Of a DNA stretch of 5,956 nucleotides, positions 1 to 5,004 are shown piece by piece. Position numbers and translations under genes: made by a program. Under the pieces are notes generated by a model, which was given only the letters and a program-made list of their open reading frames with translations, ran no database searches and had not been told where the DNA came from. Origin of the DNA: Trueperaceae bacterium (GTDB lineage Bacteria > Deinococcota > Deinococci > Deinococcales > Trueperaceae); NCBI GenBank assembly GCA_007121175.1, contig SKMG01000337.1:1-5956 (forward strand). The letters are read 5' to 3'. Position 1 is the stretch's first letter, and every line of letters starts with the position of its first letter.

Positions 1-66
1 GCCACAGACGAGCCGGCGGCCACAGACGGGCCGGCCACGCACGACCCGGCAACCACATTCGACCCG
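1..66 (+). repeat. Degenerate 15-18 bp tandem repeat inside the coding region
   Basis: Four imperfect units of the type GCCACAGACGxGCCG, each 15-18 bp, follow one another in frame and encode [16 protein letters not shown] and ATTFDP. The first two units match at nearly all positions and the later ones drift. The array probably continues left of the window. It encodes an acidic, proline-rich disordered segment and could change in copy number between strains. Confidence 0.55.
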
Positions 67-795
67 GCGGACGCCGAGCGGCAGCAGGAGGACCACGAGT
101 CGGCAGGCGCGCGCAGGCCGCCAGCGACGTCGCGGCCGGCGAAAGCGGGGGGACCGCCGCGAGCCGCGCCGATCGGTGGCAGCGCGGCCACAGGCCAGGG
201 GAGCGAGCGACGCCGCGAGCCGGTCCCTCCCTGGCTGCGACGGCACGACCCAGGGCCCGCACCGGCCGAGAGGTCCGCACCTGGAGCGGGAGAGGCGCGC
301 TCGCTGCGCACCAGCGGCGGGTTCAGCAAGCAGCCGCCGCCCGACGTCAGCTACCGCTCCGGCGCCCCGTCCGAACAGACCGCCCGCTCCGGCGGCGGCG
401 CAGTCGAGCGCCGACAGGTGCAGCGGCAGCGGCGGCGCACCTGGCTGCTCGCAGCCCTGCTCCTCATGGCGCTGCTGCTCGCGATCTTGACGTCGATCGC
501 GCGTCGGCCGGTGCCGCCGCCCGCCGAGGTGGGCGGTCCGGTGACGTCGATCGTCGTCGACGTGCGTCTCGAACCCGATACCCTGCCGCCGGTCTCGCTG
601 GTGGTCGTGGCGAGCCCGCCGGGTTCGCGCTTGGCGGCGGGCAGCGTGCACGGCACCGTGCCGCGGAAGGTCACCTTCGACGCCGAAGGGACCTGGCAGG
701 TGCAGGGGCGGTTCCAGGAACGCCTCTCCGAGGTGGCCACGTTCATCTTGCCCGCCGAGCGCGACGTGGTCCTGCGCTTCCCCCCGAGCCCCTAG
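1..795 (+). CDS. Single-pass membrane protein with disordered N-terminal region, 3' part only
   Basis: Not recognised. Frame 1 is open from the first base to the TAG at 793-795, giving 264 residues; the true start lies left of the window, so the internal GTG at 418 is not needed as a start. Residues 1 to about 139 are low complexity (A, P, G, R, S, E, D) and look disordered, opening with degenerate ATDxP-type repeats. An arginine-rich patch (QRQRRRTW, about 141-148) precedes one hydrophobic helix at about 148-167. By the positive-inside rule this puts the long N-terminal part in the cytoplasm. The last 90 or so residues alternate hydrophobic and polar residues in short beta-like strands ([31 protein letters not shown]), suggesting a small Ig-like or PEGA-like extracytoplasmic domain. 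This fold is inferred from pattern only. The stop is 16 nt before guaA, so the two are probably co-transcribed. The missing N-terminus could carry any catalytic domain. Confidence 0.75.
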   Translation, partial: ATDEPAATDGPATHDPATTFDPADAERQQEDHESAGARRPPATSRPAKAGGPPRAAPIGGSAATGQGSERRREPVPPWLRRHDPGPAPAERSAPGAGEARSLRTSGGFSKQPPPDVSYRSGAPSEQTARSGGGAVERRQVQRQRRRTWLLAALLLMALLLAILTSIARRPVPPPAEVGGPVTSIVVDVRLEPDTLPPVSLVVVASPPGSRLAAGSVHGTVPRKVTFDAEGTWQVQGRFQERLSEVATFILPAERDVVLRFPPSP

Positions 796-799
796 CAGC

Positions 800-804
800 G
801 AGGA
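800..804 (+). promoter_or_regulatory. Ribosome binding site of guaA
   Basis: GAGGA lies 7 nt before the ATG at 812 and fixes that start. It sits in the 16-nt gap after the upstream stop, which leaves no room for a separate promoter there. Confidence 0.7.
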
Positions 805-811
805 CTCCATC

Positions 812-2344
812 ATGCCCAGCGTCGTCGTCGTGGACTACGGATCTCAGTACACCCGCCTGATCACGCGGCGCCTGCGCGAGTTACACGTCTACTCGGTGAT
901 CGAGACGCCCGCGGTGACGCCGGAGCGGTTGCGGGCGCTCGAGGCGCGCGCGGTGGTGCTCTCAGGTGGCCCGGGGAGCGTGTACGCCGCGGGAGCGCCG
1001 GGGCTGCCCGTGGGCCTGCTCGAGTTCGGCGTGCCGGTCCTGGCGATCTGCTACGGCATGCAGTTGCTCGCCCGCGAGCTCGGAGGATCGGTCGCGCCGT
1101 CGTCGGTGCGCGAGTACGGCAAGGCGGTCCTGACGAGGCAGGAGGGGACGCTGCTCGGCGGCATCGAGGGCGAGTTCGTCGCCTGGATGAGCCACGGAGA
1201 CAGCGTGGCAGAGGTCCCGCCCGGGTTCAGGGTCACCGCCTCGACGGCCGACACGCCGGTGGCAGCGATGGAAGACCCCGCGCGACGGCTGTTCGGACTC
1301 CAGTTCCATCCCGAGGTGCGCCATACGCCCAAGGGGCTCGCGCTGCTCGACCGTTTCGTGGCCGAGGCCGGCGTGCCGCGCGACTGGACCAGCGAGCAGA
1401 TCATCGAGCAGGCCGTCGACGAGATCCGTGCGCGCGTCGGTGACGAGCGGGTGCTGCTCGGCATCTCGGGCGGCGTCGACTCTTCGACGCTCGGCCTGCT
1501 ACTGCACCGCGCCATCGGCCAACGGCTGGTGGCCGTGTTCGTCGATAACGGCCTGCTGCGGCTCGGCGAGGTCGACGACGTCGAGCGGGCGTTGCGCGGG
1601 CTCGGCCTGGACCTGGTCGTGGTCGACGCCTCCGAACGGTTCTCGAGCGCGCTGGCCGGCGTCACCGACCCAGAACGCAAGCGCAAGGCGATCGGCGGCG
1701 CCTTCATCGAGGTCTTCGCGGCCGAGGCGCGCCGCGTCCAGGACGAACGCGGCGACATCCGTTTCCTCGCCCAGGGGACGCTCTACCCCGACGTCATCGA
1801 ATCGGCGGGAGCCGACGGCGCCGCGACCATCAAGTCGCACCACAACGTGGGCGGCCTGCCCGACGACCTCGCCTTCGAGCTCATCGAGCCCTTCCGCAAC
1901 CTCTTCAAGGACGAGGTCCGTGACATCGCCGACGCGCTCGGCATGCCCAAGCACCTGCGCGACCGCCACCCGTTCCCGGGGCCAGGACTGGCGATTCGCT
2001 GCCTCGGTGAGGTCACGGCCGAGCGCCTGCGCGTGCTCCGACAGGTGGACGACGTGTTCGTGTCGTCGCTACGCGAGTTCGGGCTCTACGAGGAGACCTG
2101 GCAGGCGCTCGCGGTGCTCACGCCGCTCCGCAGCGTCGGCGTGATGGGCGACGGCCGCACCTACGCCCATACCGTCGCCCTGCGCGCGGTGAACTCGGTC
2201 GATGGCATGACCGCCGACTGGGCTCGCCTCCCGCACGACTTCCTGGCCACCGTCTCGAACCGCATCGTCAATAGCGTTCCAGAAGTGAACCGCGTCGTCT
2301 ACGACATCACCAGCAAGCCGCCCGGTACGATCGAGTGGGAGTAG
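812..2344 (+). CDS. guaA: GMP synthase (glutamine-hydrolysing)
   Basis: Cytosolic enzyme of de novo purine synthesis. It adenylates XMP with ATP and aminates it to GMP, using ammonia released from glutamine. The 510 residues match the usual bacterial length. The N-terminal class I glutamine amidotransferase domain (about 1-190) has the opening [10 protein letters not shown], the LSGGPGS loop (50-56), the nucleophile elbow LAICYGMQ with Cys80, and the FHPE motif with His166 and Glu168, so the catalytic triad is complete. The ATP pyrophosphatase domain carries the PP-loop SGGVDSS (219-225). The C-terminal GMP synthase dimerisation domain holds [11 protein letters not shown] (about 321-331), [10 protein letters not shown] (341-350), the [12 protein letters not shown] segment (385-396) and ends in KPPGTIEWE, typical of the family. 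ATG 812 is preceded by GAGGA at good spacing. It probably shares a transcript with the upstream membrane-protein gene. No truncation or missing key residue is seen, and the family assignment is secure. Confidence 0.99.
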   Translation: MPSVVVVDYGSQYTRLITRRLRELHVYSVIETPAVTPERLRALEARAVVLSGGPGSVYAAGAPGLPVGLLEFGVPVLAICYGMQLLARELGGSVAPSSVREYGKAVLTRQEGTLLGGIEGEFVAWMSHGDSVAEVPPGFRVTASTADTPVAAMEDPARRLFGLQFHPEVRHTPKGLALLDRFVAEAGVPRDWTSEQIIEQAVDEIRARVGDERVLLGISGGVDSSTLGLLLHRAIGQRLVAVFVDNGLLRLGEVDDVERALRGLGLDLVVVDASERFSSALAGVTDPERKRKAIGGAFIEVFAAEARRVQDERGDIRFLAQGTLYPDVIESAGADGAATIKSHHNVGGLPDDLAFELIEPFRNLFKDEVRDIADALGMPKHLRDRHPFPGPGLAIRCLGEVTAERLRVLRQVDDVFVSSLREFGLYEETWQALAVLTPLRSVGVMGDGRTYAHTVALRAVNSVDGMTADWARLPHDFLATVSNRIVNSVPEVNRVVYDITSKPPGTIEWE

Positions 2345-2380
2345 ACGGCTCACATCGCGTGTCGCGGCCCTTGCCCGCCT

Positions 2381-2385
2381 GGAGG
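2381..2385 (+). promoter_or_regulatory. Ribosome binding site that decides the EVE gene start
   Basis: A perfect GGAGG lies 8 nt before ATG 2394. It overlaps the possible GTG start at 2385, which therefore cannot use it, and lies only 5 nt from GTG 2391. ATG 2394 is the best-spaced start. Confidence 0.75.
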
Positions 2386-2393
2386 TGCGCGTG

Positions 2394-2873
2394 ATGCGCC
2401 GCAGCTGGTTGGTCAAGTCCGAGCCCGGCACGTTCTCGTTCGACGACCTCATGGCCTCGCCGGAGCGCCAGACGCCATGGGACGGCGTGCGCAACTACCA
2501 AGCGCGGAACTTCATGCGCGACGACATGCGCGTAGGCGACGCGGTGCTGTTCTACCACTCCGGCACGAACCCGCCCGGGGTGGTCGGGCTGGCCGAGGTC
2601 GCTTCAGAGCCCTACCCCGACCCCACCCAGTTCGACCCGGCCTCTCGCTACTTCGACGCTGAGAGCACGCGCAAGGAGCCGCGCTGGCACCTCGTCGAGG
2701 TGCGCGGCTGCCGCCCGCTGGCGCGCGTGATCTCGCTCGCGGAGATCAAGCGTCACCCGGAGCTGCGCACCATGGAGGTCGCACGCCGCGGGAGCCGCCT
2801 GAGCGTCATGCCGGTCGAGCCGCGACACGTCGAGCTGATCCTGGCATTGGCCGACGAGGAGCCGTCGGACTGA
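2394..2873 (+). CDS. EVE domain protein (PUA-like, THYN1 family)
   Basis: A 159-residue protein made of a single EVE domain, the normal length for stand-alone bacterial members. Family signatures visible in order are the opening WLVKSEP (5-11) followed by FSFDDL, then WDGVRNYQARNFM (29-41), MRVGDAVLFYHS (45-56), PPGVVGLAEV (60-69), YPDPTQFD (74-81), YFD (87-89), a W in RWHLVEVR (97-104) and a C-terminal RRGSRLSVMPV. EVE domains share the PUA fold. Human THYN1 and related proteins are reported or predicted to bind modified cytosine in DNA, and other PUA-like domains bind modified RNA. The aromatic and WLVKSEP positions expected of the binding pocket are present. The exact ligand and role of the bacterial orthologues are not established, so 'modified-base reader' is an inference. 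I chose ATG 2394 over GTG 2385 and GTG 2391 because of the GGAGG at 2381-2385. The gene lies 49 nt after guaA and could be in the same operon. No restriction or methylation gene is visible beside it. Confidence 0.93.
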   Translation: MRRSWLVKSEPGTFSFDDLMASPERQTPWDGVRNYQARNFMRDDMRVGDAVLFYHSGTNPPGVVGLAEVASEPYPDPTQFDPASRYFDAESTRKEPRWHLVEVRGCRPLARVISLAEIKRHPELRTMEVARRGSRLSVMPVEPRHVELILALADEEPSD

Positions 2874-2879
2874 GCGACC

Positions 2880-2930
2880 GGGGCGGCCGCCCGAGCGTGC
2901 TCGTTCGCGCGTCGAGACCGGAGCCGCCCC
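2880..2930. repeat. Inverted repeats in the gap before hrcA
   Basis: GGGGCGGC (2880-2887) and its exact reverse complement GCCGCCCC (2923-2930) flank 35 nt. The left arm overlaps the perfect 12-bp palindrome GGGCGGCCGCCC (2881-2892). Between the arms is CGAGC-GT-GCTCG (2892-2903). The right arm stops immediately before the -10 element of the hrcA promoter. These could be an operator, a terminator stem for the EVE gene without a T-run, or chance in GC-rich DNA. The sequence is not a CIRCE element. Confidence 0.45.
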
Positions 2931-2939
2931 TGCTAGACT
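2912..2939 (+). promoter_or_regulatory. Putative sigma-70-type promoter of hrcA, possibly leaderless
   Basis: An extended -10 element TGC-TAGACT (2931-2939) fits TGnTAnnnT, and a weak -35 TCGAGA (2912-2917) lies 16 nt upstream. Transcription would start about 6-7 nt after the -10, which falls at or next to the hrcA ATG (2946). No purine-rich Shine-Dalgarno is present between 2930 and 2945, which fits a leaderless mRNA. Such promoters are common in Deinococcus and Thermus. This is a prediction from sequence only. Confidence 0.55.
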
Positions 2940-2945
2940 CGGGTC

Positions 2946-4004
2946 ATGAACGAGCGCAGCGAGCGCATCTTGGAGCTGGTGGCCGCGGCGTACATCCGCA
3001 CCGCCAAGCCGGTGCCGTCCGCTCGCATCGCCGAGCAGCTCTCGCTCTCGTCGGCGACCGTGCGCAACGAGTTCTGCCTGCTGGCAGACGAGGGCTTCCT
3101 GCACCAGACGCACGTGTCGTCAGGGCGCATACCGACCGTGCGAGGCTTCCGTCGCTACGCCGAAGGCTTCTTGCCGCCACGGCCTCTCCCGCGTGGCGCG
3201 CGCCAGCGGCTCGCCCAACGGCTCTCGGTCCAGGCGGGCGAGGGCCTCCTCGAGAACCTCGCCACCGTCGCAGCCGAGCTCTCGGGGTACGCGGTGGTGG
3301 TGACGCTGCCGGCCGACGATCACCTGCACGCCGTCGAGATCCACCTGTCGCTCGTGACGAGTCGCACGCTGTTGGCCGTGGTGGTCCTCGAGAACGGCCT
3401 GGTGCGGGAGCTGCGCGTGCCGCTCGACCCGGCGCCCGGCGAGGACGTACTGGACGACGCCGAGCGGAATCTGCGCCAGCTGACGCTGCCGCTGCGAGAG
3501 GTCCCCGGCGTCCTGCGGCGGCTCGCGCGCGACACCGATCCGGAGTTGGCCCGCACGCTGAGGGCGATCGCCGCGGCGTGGCCGAGCGTCACCCCGCGGC
3601 GCAGCGCCCAGGCGGGACTGCGTCACCTCCTCGACGAGCCCGAGGCGCGTGACCCCGACTTCATCCGGTTGGTGGTCGAGCACATCGAGGCGCCCGGCGA
3701 CCACGTCGAGACCCAGCACCAGGCGGCCTCGAGCCCGAGCGGCGAGGACGAGGGCGGTGGGGCCCGCGCCGATCCGGGACCGAGCCGTACCCTGAGGAGC
3801 GTGACGATCGAGCGTGTCGGCGACGACGAACTGGTGAGGCTGGCGCTCGACGAGGCCGTGGCCCGCGTCCACAGCGCCGTCCGGCTCGGACCCAGCCTGG
3901 GCACCCTGACGCTGCTGGGGCCCGCCCGGATGCGGTACTGGGCGGCGGTCCAGGTCGCCGGCGGGATCGCGTCAGCATTGCGCGAGCTACCCGGCGACGC
4001 TTGA
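2946..4004 (+). CDS. hrcA: Heat-inducible transcription repressor HrcA
   Basis: HrcA represses chaperone genes, classically groESL and dnaK operons, by binding the CIRCE inverted repeat. GroEL helps keep it active until heat stress. The 352 residues match the family length. The N-terminal winged helix-turn-helix shows ERILELVAAAYIRTAKPVPSA (8-26 region), the recognition helix LSSATVRNEF (34-43), and the wing signature SSGRIPTVRGFRRY (58-71), close to the usual SxGRIPTxxGYRxY. A GAF-like central domain follows. The C-terminus carries GTLTLLGPARMRYWAAVQV (319-337), equivalent to the family's GxIGPxRMxY segment. Residues about 250-282 form an acidic, G/S/P/Q-rich stretch that looks like a disordered insertion. 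ATG 2946 lacks a Shine-Dalgarno but follows a TAGACT -10 element at leaderless distance. No grpE, dnaK, dnaJ or groESL is visible in the window, and no CIRCE lies upstream, so autoregulation through CIRCE is not supported here. Confidence 0.95.
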   Translation: MNERSERILELVAAAYIRTAKPVPSARIAEQLSLSSATVRNEFCLLADEGFLHQTHVSSGRIPTVRGFRRYAEGFLPPRPLPRGARQRLAQRLSVQAGEGLLENLATVAAELSGYAVVVTLPADDHLHAVEIHLSLVTSRTLLAVVVLENGLVRELRVPLDPAPGEDVLDDAERNLRQLTLPLREVPGVLRRLARDTDPELARTLRAIAAAWPSVTPRRSAQAGLRHLLDEPEARDPDFIRLVVEHIEAPGDHVETQHQAASSPSGEDEGGGARADPGPSRTLRSVTIERVGDDELVRLALDEAVARVHSAVRLGPSLGTLTLLGPARMRYWAAVQVAGGIASALRELPGDA

Positions 4005-4030
4005 GCGAGCCGGCGTCGGGATTCTTACTC
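3995..4030 (+). terminator. Possible weak terminator at the end of hrcA
   Basis: CGACGC (3995-4000) pairs exactly with GCGTCG (4013-4018) around a 12-nt loop that contains the hrcA stop. It is followed by a modest T-rich stretch ATTCTTACT (4021-4029). The loop is long and the T-run interrupted, so this is at best a weak intrinsic terminator. Confidence 0.3.
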
Positions 4031-4053
4031 CGAACGTCGTCCCGCGCGGCCTA

Positions 4054-4069
4054 TCCTCGTTGTCGAGGA
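4054..4069 (+). repeat. Short perfect hairpin overlapping an AGGAGG
   Basis: TCCTCG (4054-4059), loop TTGT and CGAGGA (4064-4069) form a 6-bp perfect stem. The right arm covers most of AGGAGG (4066-4071), the strongest Shine-Dalgarno-like sequence in this gap. The left arm overlaps TATCCT (4052-4057), a possible -10. There is no T-run after it, so it is unlikely to be an intrinsic terminator. A role in hiding the AGGAGG is possible but unproven. Confidence 0.4.
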
Positions 4070-4101
4070 GGTGCGCCGCCGAGGGTTCGGCCTCGGGGCG
4101 T

Positions 4102-4110
4102 TGGTACGAT
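4102..4110 (+). promoter_or_regulatory. Possible extended -10 promoter of the Roadblock-like gene
   Basis: TGG-TACGAT (4102-4110) fits an extended -10 (TGnTAnnnT). No convincing -35 is seen at 16-18 nt. Transcription would begin near 4117, giving a leader of about 36 nt to the GTG at 4153. A second TAnnnT-like hexamer, TATCCT at 4052-4057, is an alternative. Confidence 0.35.
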
Positions 4111-4152
4111 GAGCCTAGGTGGCAGCGTCGACGCTCGGCACGGCAGCAGTTC

Positions 4153-5004
4153 GTGAAGACTTCTGGAGCGACGCCTGCCTTGCAGAGCGCCAGGCGCCTG
4201 CTTGGCAGCTGGCTGCCTGGGCGAGCTGCGGCACGTGTGCTCGAGAGAGCCATCAGCGCCGAGGGGCTGCGTCCCAGCGAGATCGACCACGAGCGCATGG
4301 CGTCGCTGCTGACCGGCCGCATCTACCGCGAGCTGCGCGATACCGTGCCCAAGGCGACGCTGCAGCGAGAGCTCGAACGCCTCGCGCGCTCGCTGCGGCA
4401 ACATGAAGCGCGGCCGCCGTCCGACGCTGCGCCCGAGGACGCGCCGAGCGAGACTCAGACGAACGACGACCAGAAGTCAGGTGACGGGACGGGTGCTGAG
4501 GCCCCAGCTGACTGGTCTGCCGCGGACGTCCCCGACGGCGCCGCAGCCGACGGCGCCGCAGCCGACGGCGCTGAGGCGACGAGCGATCCTGCGGCAGCCG
4601 ACGACCGCATCGGCCCCGCGGACGTCCGCACCCCGGCAGCCGACGTGCCGTACGCGGCACCCGTGGCCGCAGCGACGGGTCGCCTCCCCGACGACCACGA
4701 GGTGGTGTTGATGGCGCTCGCGATCCTCGACGGTGTCGACGGCGTCGCGGTATTCGACGCCGTGGGGCACACCGTCAGCACCCGCGGCGAGGTCTCGGAC
4801 GCGGGCTCGCTCGGGCGGGTCATCGCCGCGGCCGGCAACCTACTCGAGCGGCACGGGGTGCTGCGTTCGGTCAACGTCAAGACCTCGGGCGGCGCGCTGG
4901 TCGCCGTGCCGGTACCTCCGCATTGGGTCGCCGTCAGCGGCGCGCCCGACTTGAACCTCGGTGCGGTCTATGCAGCGCTCTCGGCGCTGGAGGAGGAACG
5001 ATGA
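4153..5004 (+). CDS. Roadblock/LC7-like domain protein with N-terminal helical region and disordered linker
   Basis: 283 residues if translation starts at GTG 4153. Residues about 10-82 look helical and amphipathic (RLLGSWLPGRAAARVLERA, then SLLTGRIYRELRDTVPKATL). Residues about 83-178 are a low-complexity D/A/P/E linker with DGAAA-DGAAA-DGAEA repeats. Residues about 183-280 resemble a Roadblock/LC7 domain: ILDGVDGVAVFDAVGHTVST (191-210), a long helix (GSLGRVIAAAGNLLERHG), then two strands (SVNVKTSGGALVAVPVP and WVAVSG) and a final helix. Bacterial Roadblock proteins such as MglB act with Ras-like GTPases such as MglA, often as dimers; no GTPase is visible here, so the role is unknown. The start is uncertain. 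The frame is open back to TTG 4060, but residues encoded before 4153 look unlike a protein and GTG 4153 has no Shine-Dalgarno. TTG 4180 is another option, with GGAG 11 nt upstream. The 3' end overlaps the next gene by ATGA, so the two proteins probably work together. Confidence 0.75.
   Translation: MKTSGATPALQSARRLLGSWLPGRAAARVLERAISAEGLRPSEIDHERMASLLTGRIYRELRDTVPKATLQRELERLARSLRQHEARPPSDAAPEDAPSETQTNDDQKSGDGTGAEAPADWSAADVPDGAAADGAAADGAEATSDPAAADDRIGPADVRTPAADVPYAAPVAAATGRLPDDHEVVLMALAILDGVDGVAVFDAVGHTVSTRGEVSDAGSLGRVIAAAGNLLERHGVLRSVNVKTSGGALVAVPVPPHWVAVSGAPDLNLGAVYAALSALEEER
4534..4578 (+). repeat. 15-bp tandem repeat encoding DGAAA
   Basis: GACGGCGCCGCAGCC occurs twice without change (4534-4548 and 4549-4563). 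A third copy (4564-4578) differs in its second half. In frame they encode DGAAA, DGAAA and DGAEA in the linker of the Roadblock-like protein. Identical copies suggest recent slippage and possible length variation. Confidence 0.8.
4989..4996 (+). promoter_or_regulatory. Ribosome binding site of the secreted helical protein gene
   Basis: GGAGGAGG offers two overlapping GGAGG cores, ending 7 nt and 4 nt before ATG 5001. It lies inside the last codons of the Roadblock-like gene and supports ATG 5001 rather than the in-frame ATG 5013. Confidence 0.75.

Noticed and set aside
1..72. CRISPR-like or satellite repeat at the left edge
   Set aside because: Units are short, degenerate, without spacers, and in frame with an open coding region; they are protein low-complexity repeats.
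1051..1758. Long open frame on the - strand opposite guaA
   Set aside because: It lies wholly inside a secure guaA, its translation is S/R/T-rich with no recognisable motif, and GC-rich codon bias creates such antisense frames.
1428..2144. 238-codon open frame on the + strand inside guaA
   Set aside because: Out-of-frame reading of the guaA PP-loop domain. The protein is almost only R, S, T and A, typical of a shadow.
2385..2393. Earlier GTG starts for the EVE gene (2385, 2391)
   Set aside because: The GGAGG at 2381-2385 overlaps the first and is too close to the second. ATG 2394 gives the normal family N-terminus MRRSWLVKSEP.
2880..2892. GGGCGGCCGCCC palindrome as a terminator of the EVE gene
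   Set aside because: Only a 4-bp stem is possible with a 4-nt loop, and no T-run follows.
2874..2945. CIRCE element upstream of hrcA
   Set aside because: GTGCTC and GAGC fragments recall half of CIRCE, but no TTAGCACTC or GAGTGCTAA pair with 9-nt spacing exists.
2897..3652. 251-codon + strand frame overlapping hrcA
   Set aside because: Reading is arginine/alanine/proline-rich and out of frame with the HrcA motifs; a composition artefact.
3120..3872. 250-codon open frame on the - strand opposite hrcA
   Set aside because: hrcA is clearly the coding frame. The antisense product shows no domain signature and no ribosome binding site.
4119..4406. GTG start at leaderless distance from the TACGAT -10, opening a 95-codon frame
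   Set aside because: The -10 to GTG spacing is attractive, but the frame soon runs through the helical region of the Roadblock-like gene in the wrong frame. Its protein is low-quality R/A-rich sequence.
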